NCBI GenBank assembly: GCA_030667885.1
Contig: DAOUVA010000269.1
Location: 1-6,366 of the forward strand
Direction: 5' to 3'
DNA: 6,366 nucleotides
From: Phycisphaerae bacterium
GTDB lineage: Bacteria; Planctomycetota; Phycisphaerae; Sedimentisphaerales; Anaerobacaceae
A model generated the notes under the pieces. The model ran no database searches, had not been told where the DNA came from, and saw only the letters and a list, made by a program, of their open reading frames with translations. Each line of letters begins with the position of its first letter. Positions within the stretch are counted from its first letter, which is position 1. The position numbers and the translations under genes are program-made. Below, piece by piece: positions 6,286-6,366 of the stretch.

Positions 6286-6366
6286 TCATTCTGCCTTGGT
6301 TATTTGGCGTTTAGCCTTTTCGTGCCATTTTGTATTTATCGTCACGCCCCATCCGGGGCCCTCGGG
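6286..6366 (-). CDS. C-terminal end of an enolase-superfamily (mandelate racemase/muconate lactonizing-like) protein, partial
   Basis: The minus strand is open from the window edge to a TGA at 6288-6286 and gives 26 residues. They contain PEGPGWGVTIN followed by a basic helix with WHEKAKRQ. A Pro-Gly-x-Gly-Val-x-(Ile/Val)-(Asn/Asp) stretch close to the C-terminus is the usual ending of mandelate racemase/muconate lactonizing enzymes, which abstract an alpha proton from a carboxylate substrate. The catalytic barrel lies outside the window, so substrate and exact subfamily cannot be told. A second frame is open for 17 codons but has no family-like motif, and the third closes early. The stop lies 20 nt before the -35 box of the dprA promoter, so this gene probably belongs to a separate transcription unit. 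The call rests on one short motif. Confidence 0.5.
   Translation of the reverse strand, partial: PEGPGWGVTINTKWHEKAKRQITKAE

Noticed and set aside
1..6366. CRISPR array, tRNA or rRNA genes
   Set aside because: No regularly spaced repeats and no tRNA- or rRNA-like stretches were seen on either strand.

Overview
All genes run on the minus strand. In order of transcription (right to left) they are: the last 26 codons of a probable enolase-superfamily (mandelate racemase/muconate lactonizing type) protein, dprA, folC, a chimeric sulfatase-TPR gene, and a second chimeric sulfatase gene that runs off the left edge. Base composition is moderate in dprA and folC and clearly AT-richer between about 0.6 and 2.8 kb. 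Sulfatase-like proteins with a threonine nucleophile and TPR tails, next to an enolase-family enzyme, suggest a Planctomycetota genome, perhaps Phycisphaerae. That placement is inference from gene content; no marker in the window proves it.

Region by region: 6286-6366 is the 3' end of the enolase-family gene. 6202-6285 holds a good sigma70-type promoter for dprA. 5047-6201 is a canonical DprA/Smf DNA-processing protein. 4798-5046 is non-coding apart from a doubtful 37-codon ORF, a possible terminator and a near-consensus promoter that sits almost on the folC start codon. 3349-4797 is FolC (dihydrofolate/folylpolyglutamate synthase) with an unusual lysine-rich N-terminal tail. 3169-3348 is a spacer with a possible frameshifted micro-ORF. 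1810-3168 encodes an exported protein made of the first third of a sulfatase-like domain joined to seven TPR repeats. 1-1820 encodes a membrane-anchored protein made of one whole sulfatase-like domain joined in frame to the C-terminal part of a second one. The two sulfatase genes overlap by 11 nt and are probably translationally coupled.

The main discovery is the architecture of the two sulfatase genes. The N-terminal fragment in the upstream gene and the C-terminal fragment at the end of the downstream gene complement each other almost exactly, with little gap or overlap. They look like two halves of one gene. The AT-rich ~2.1 kb between them holds a TPR tail followed by a complete sulfatase domain, which is a circular permutation of one sulfatase-TPR gene. 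Both joints keep the reading frame. This is either a real rearrangement in a tandem array of sulfatase-TPR genes, leaving a split active site, or an assembly chimera; reads spanning the two joints would decide.
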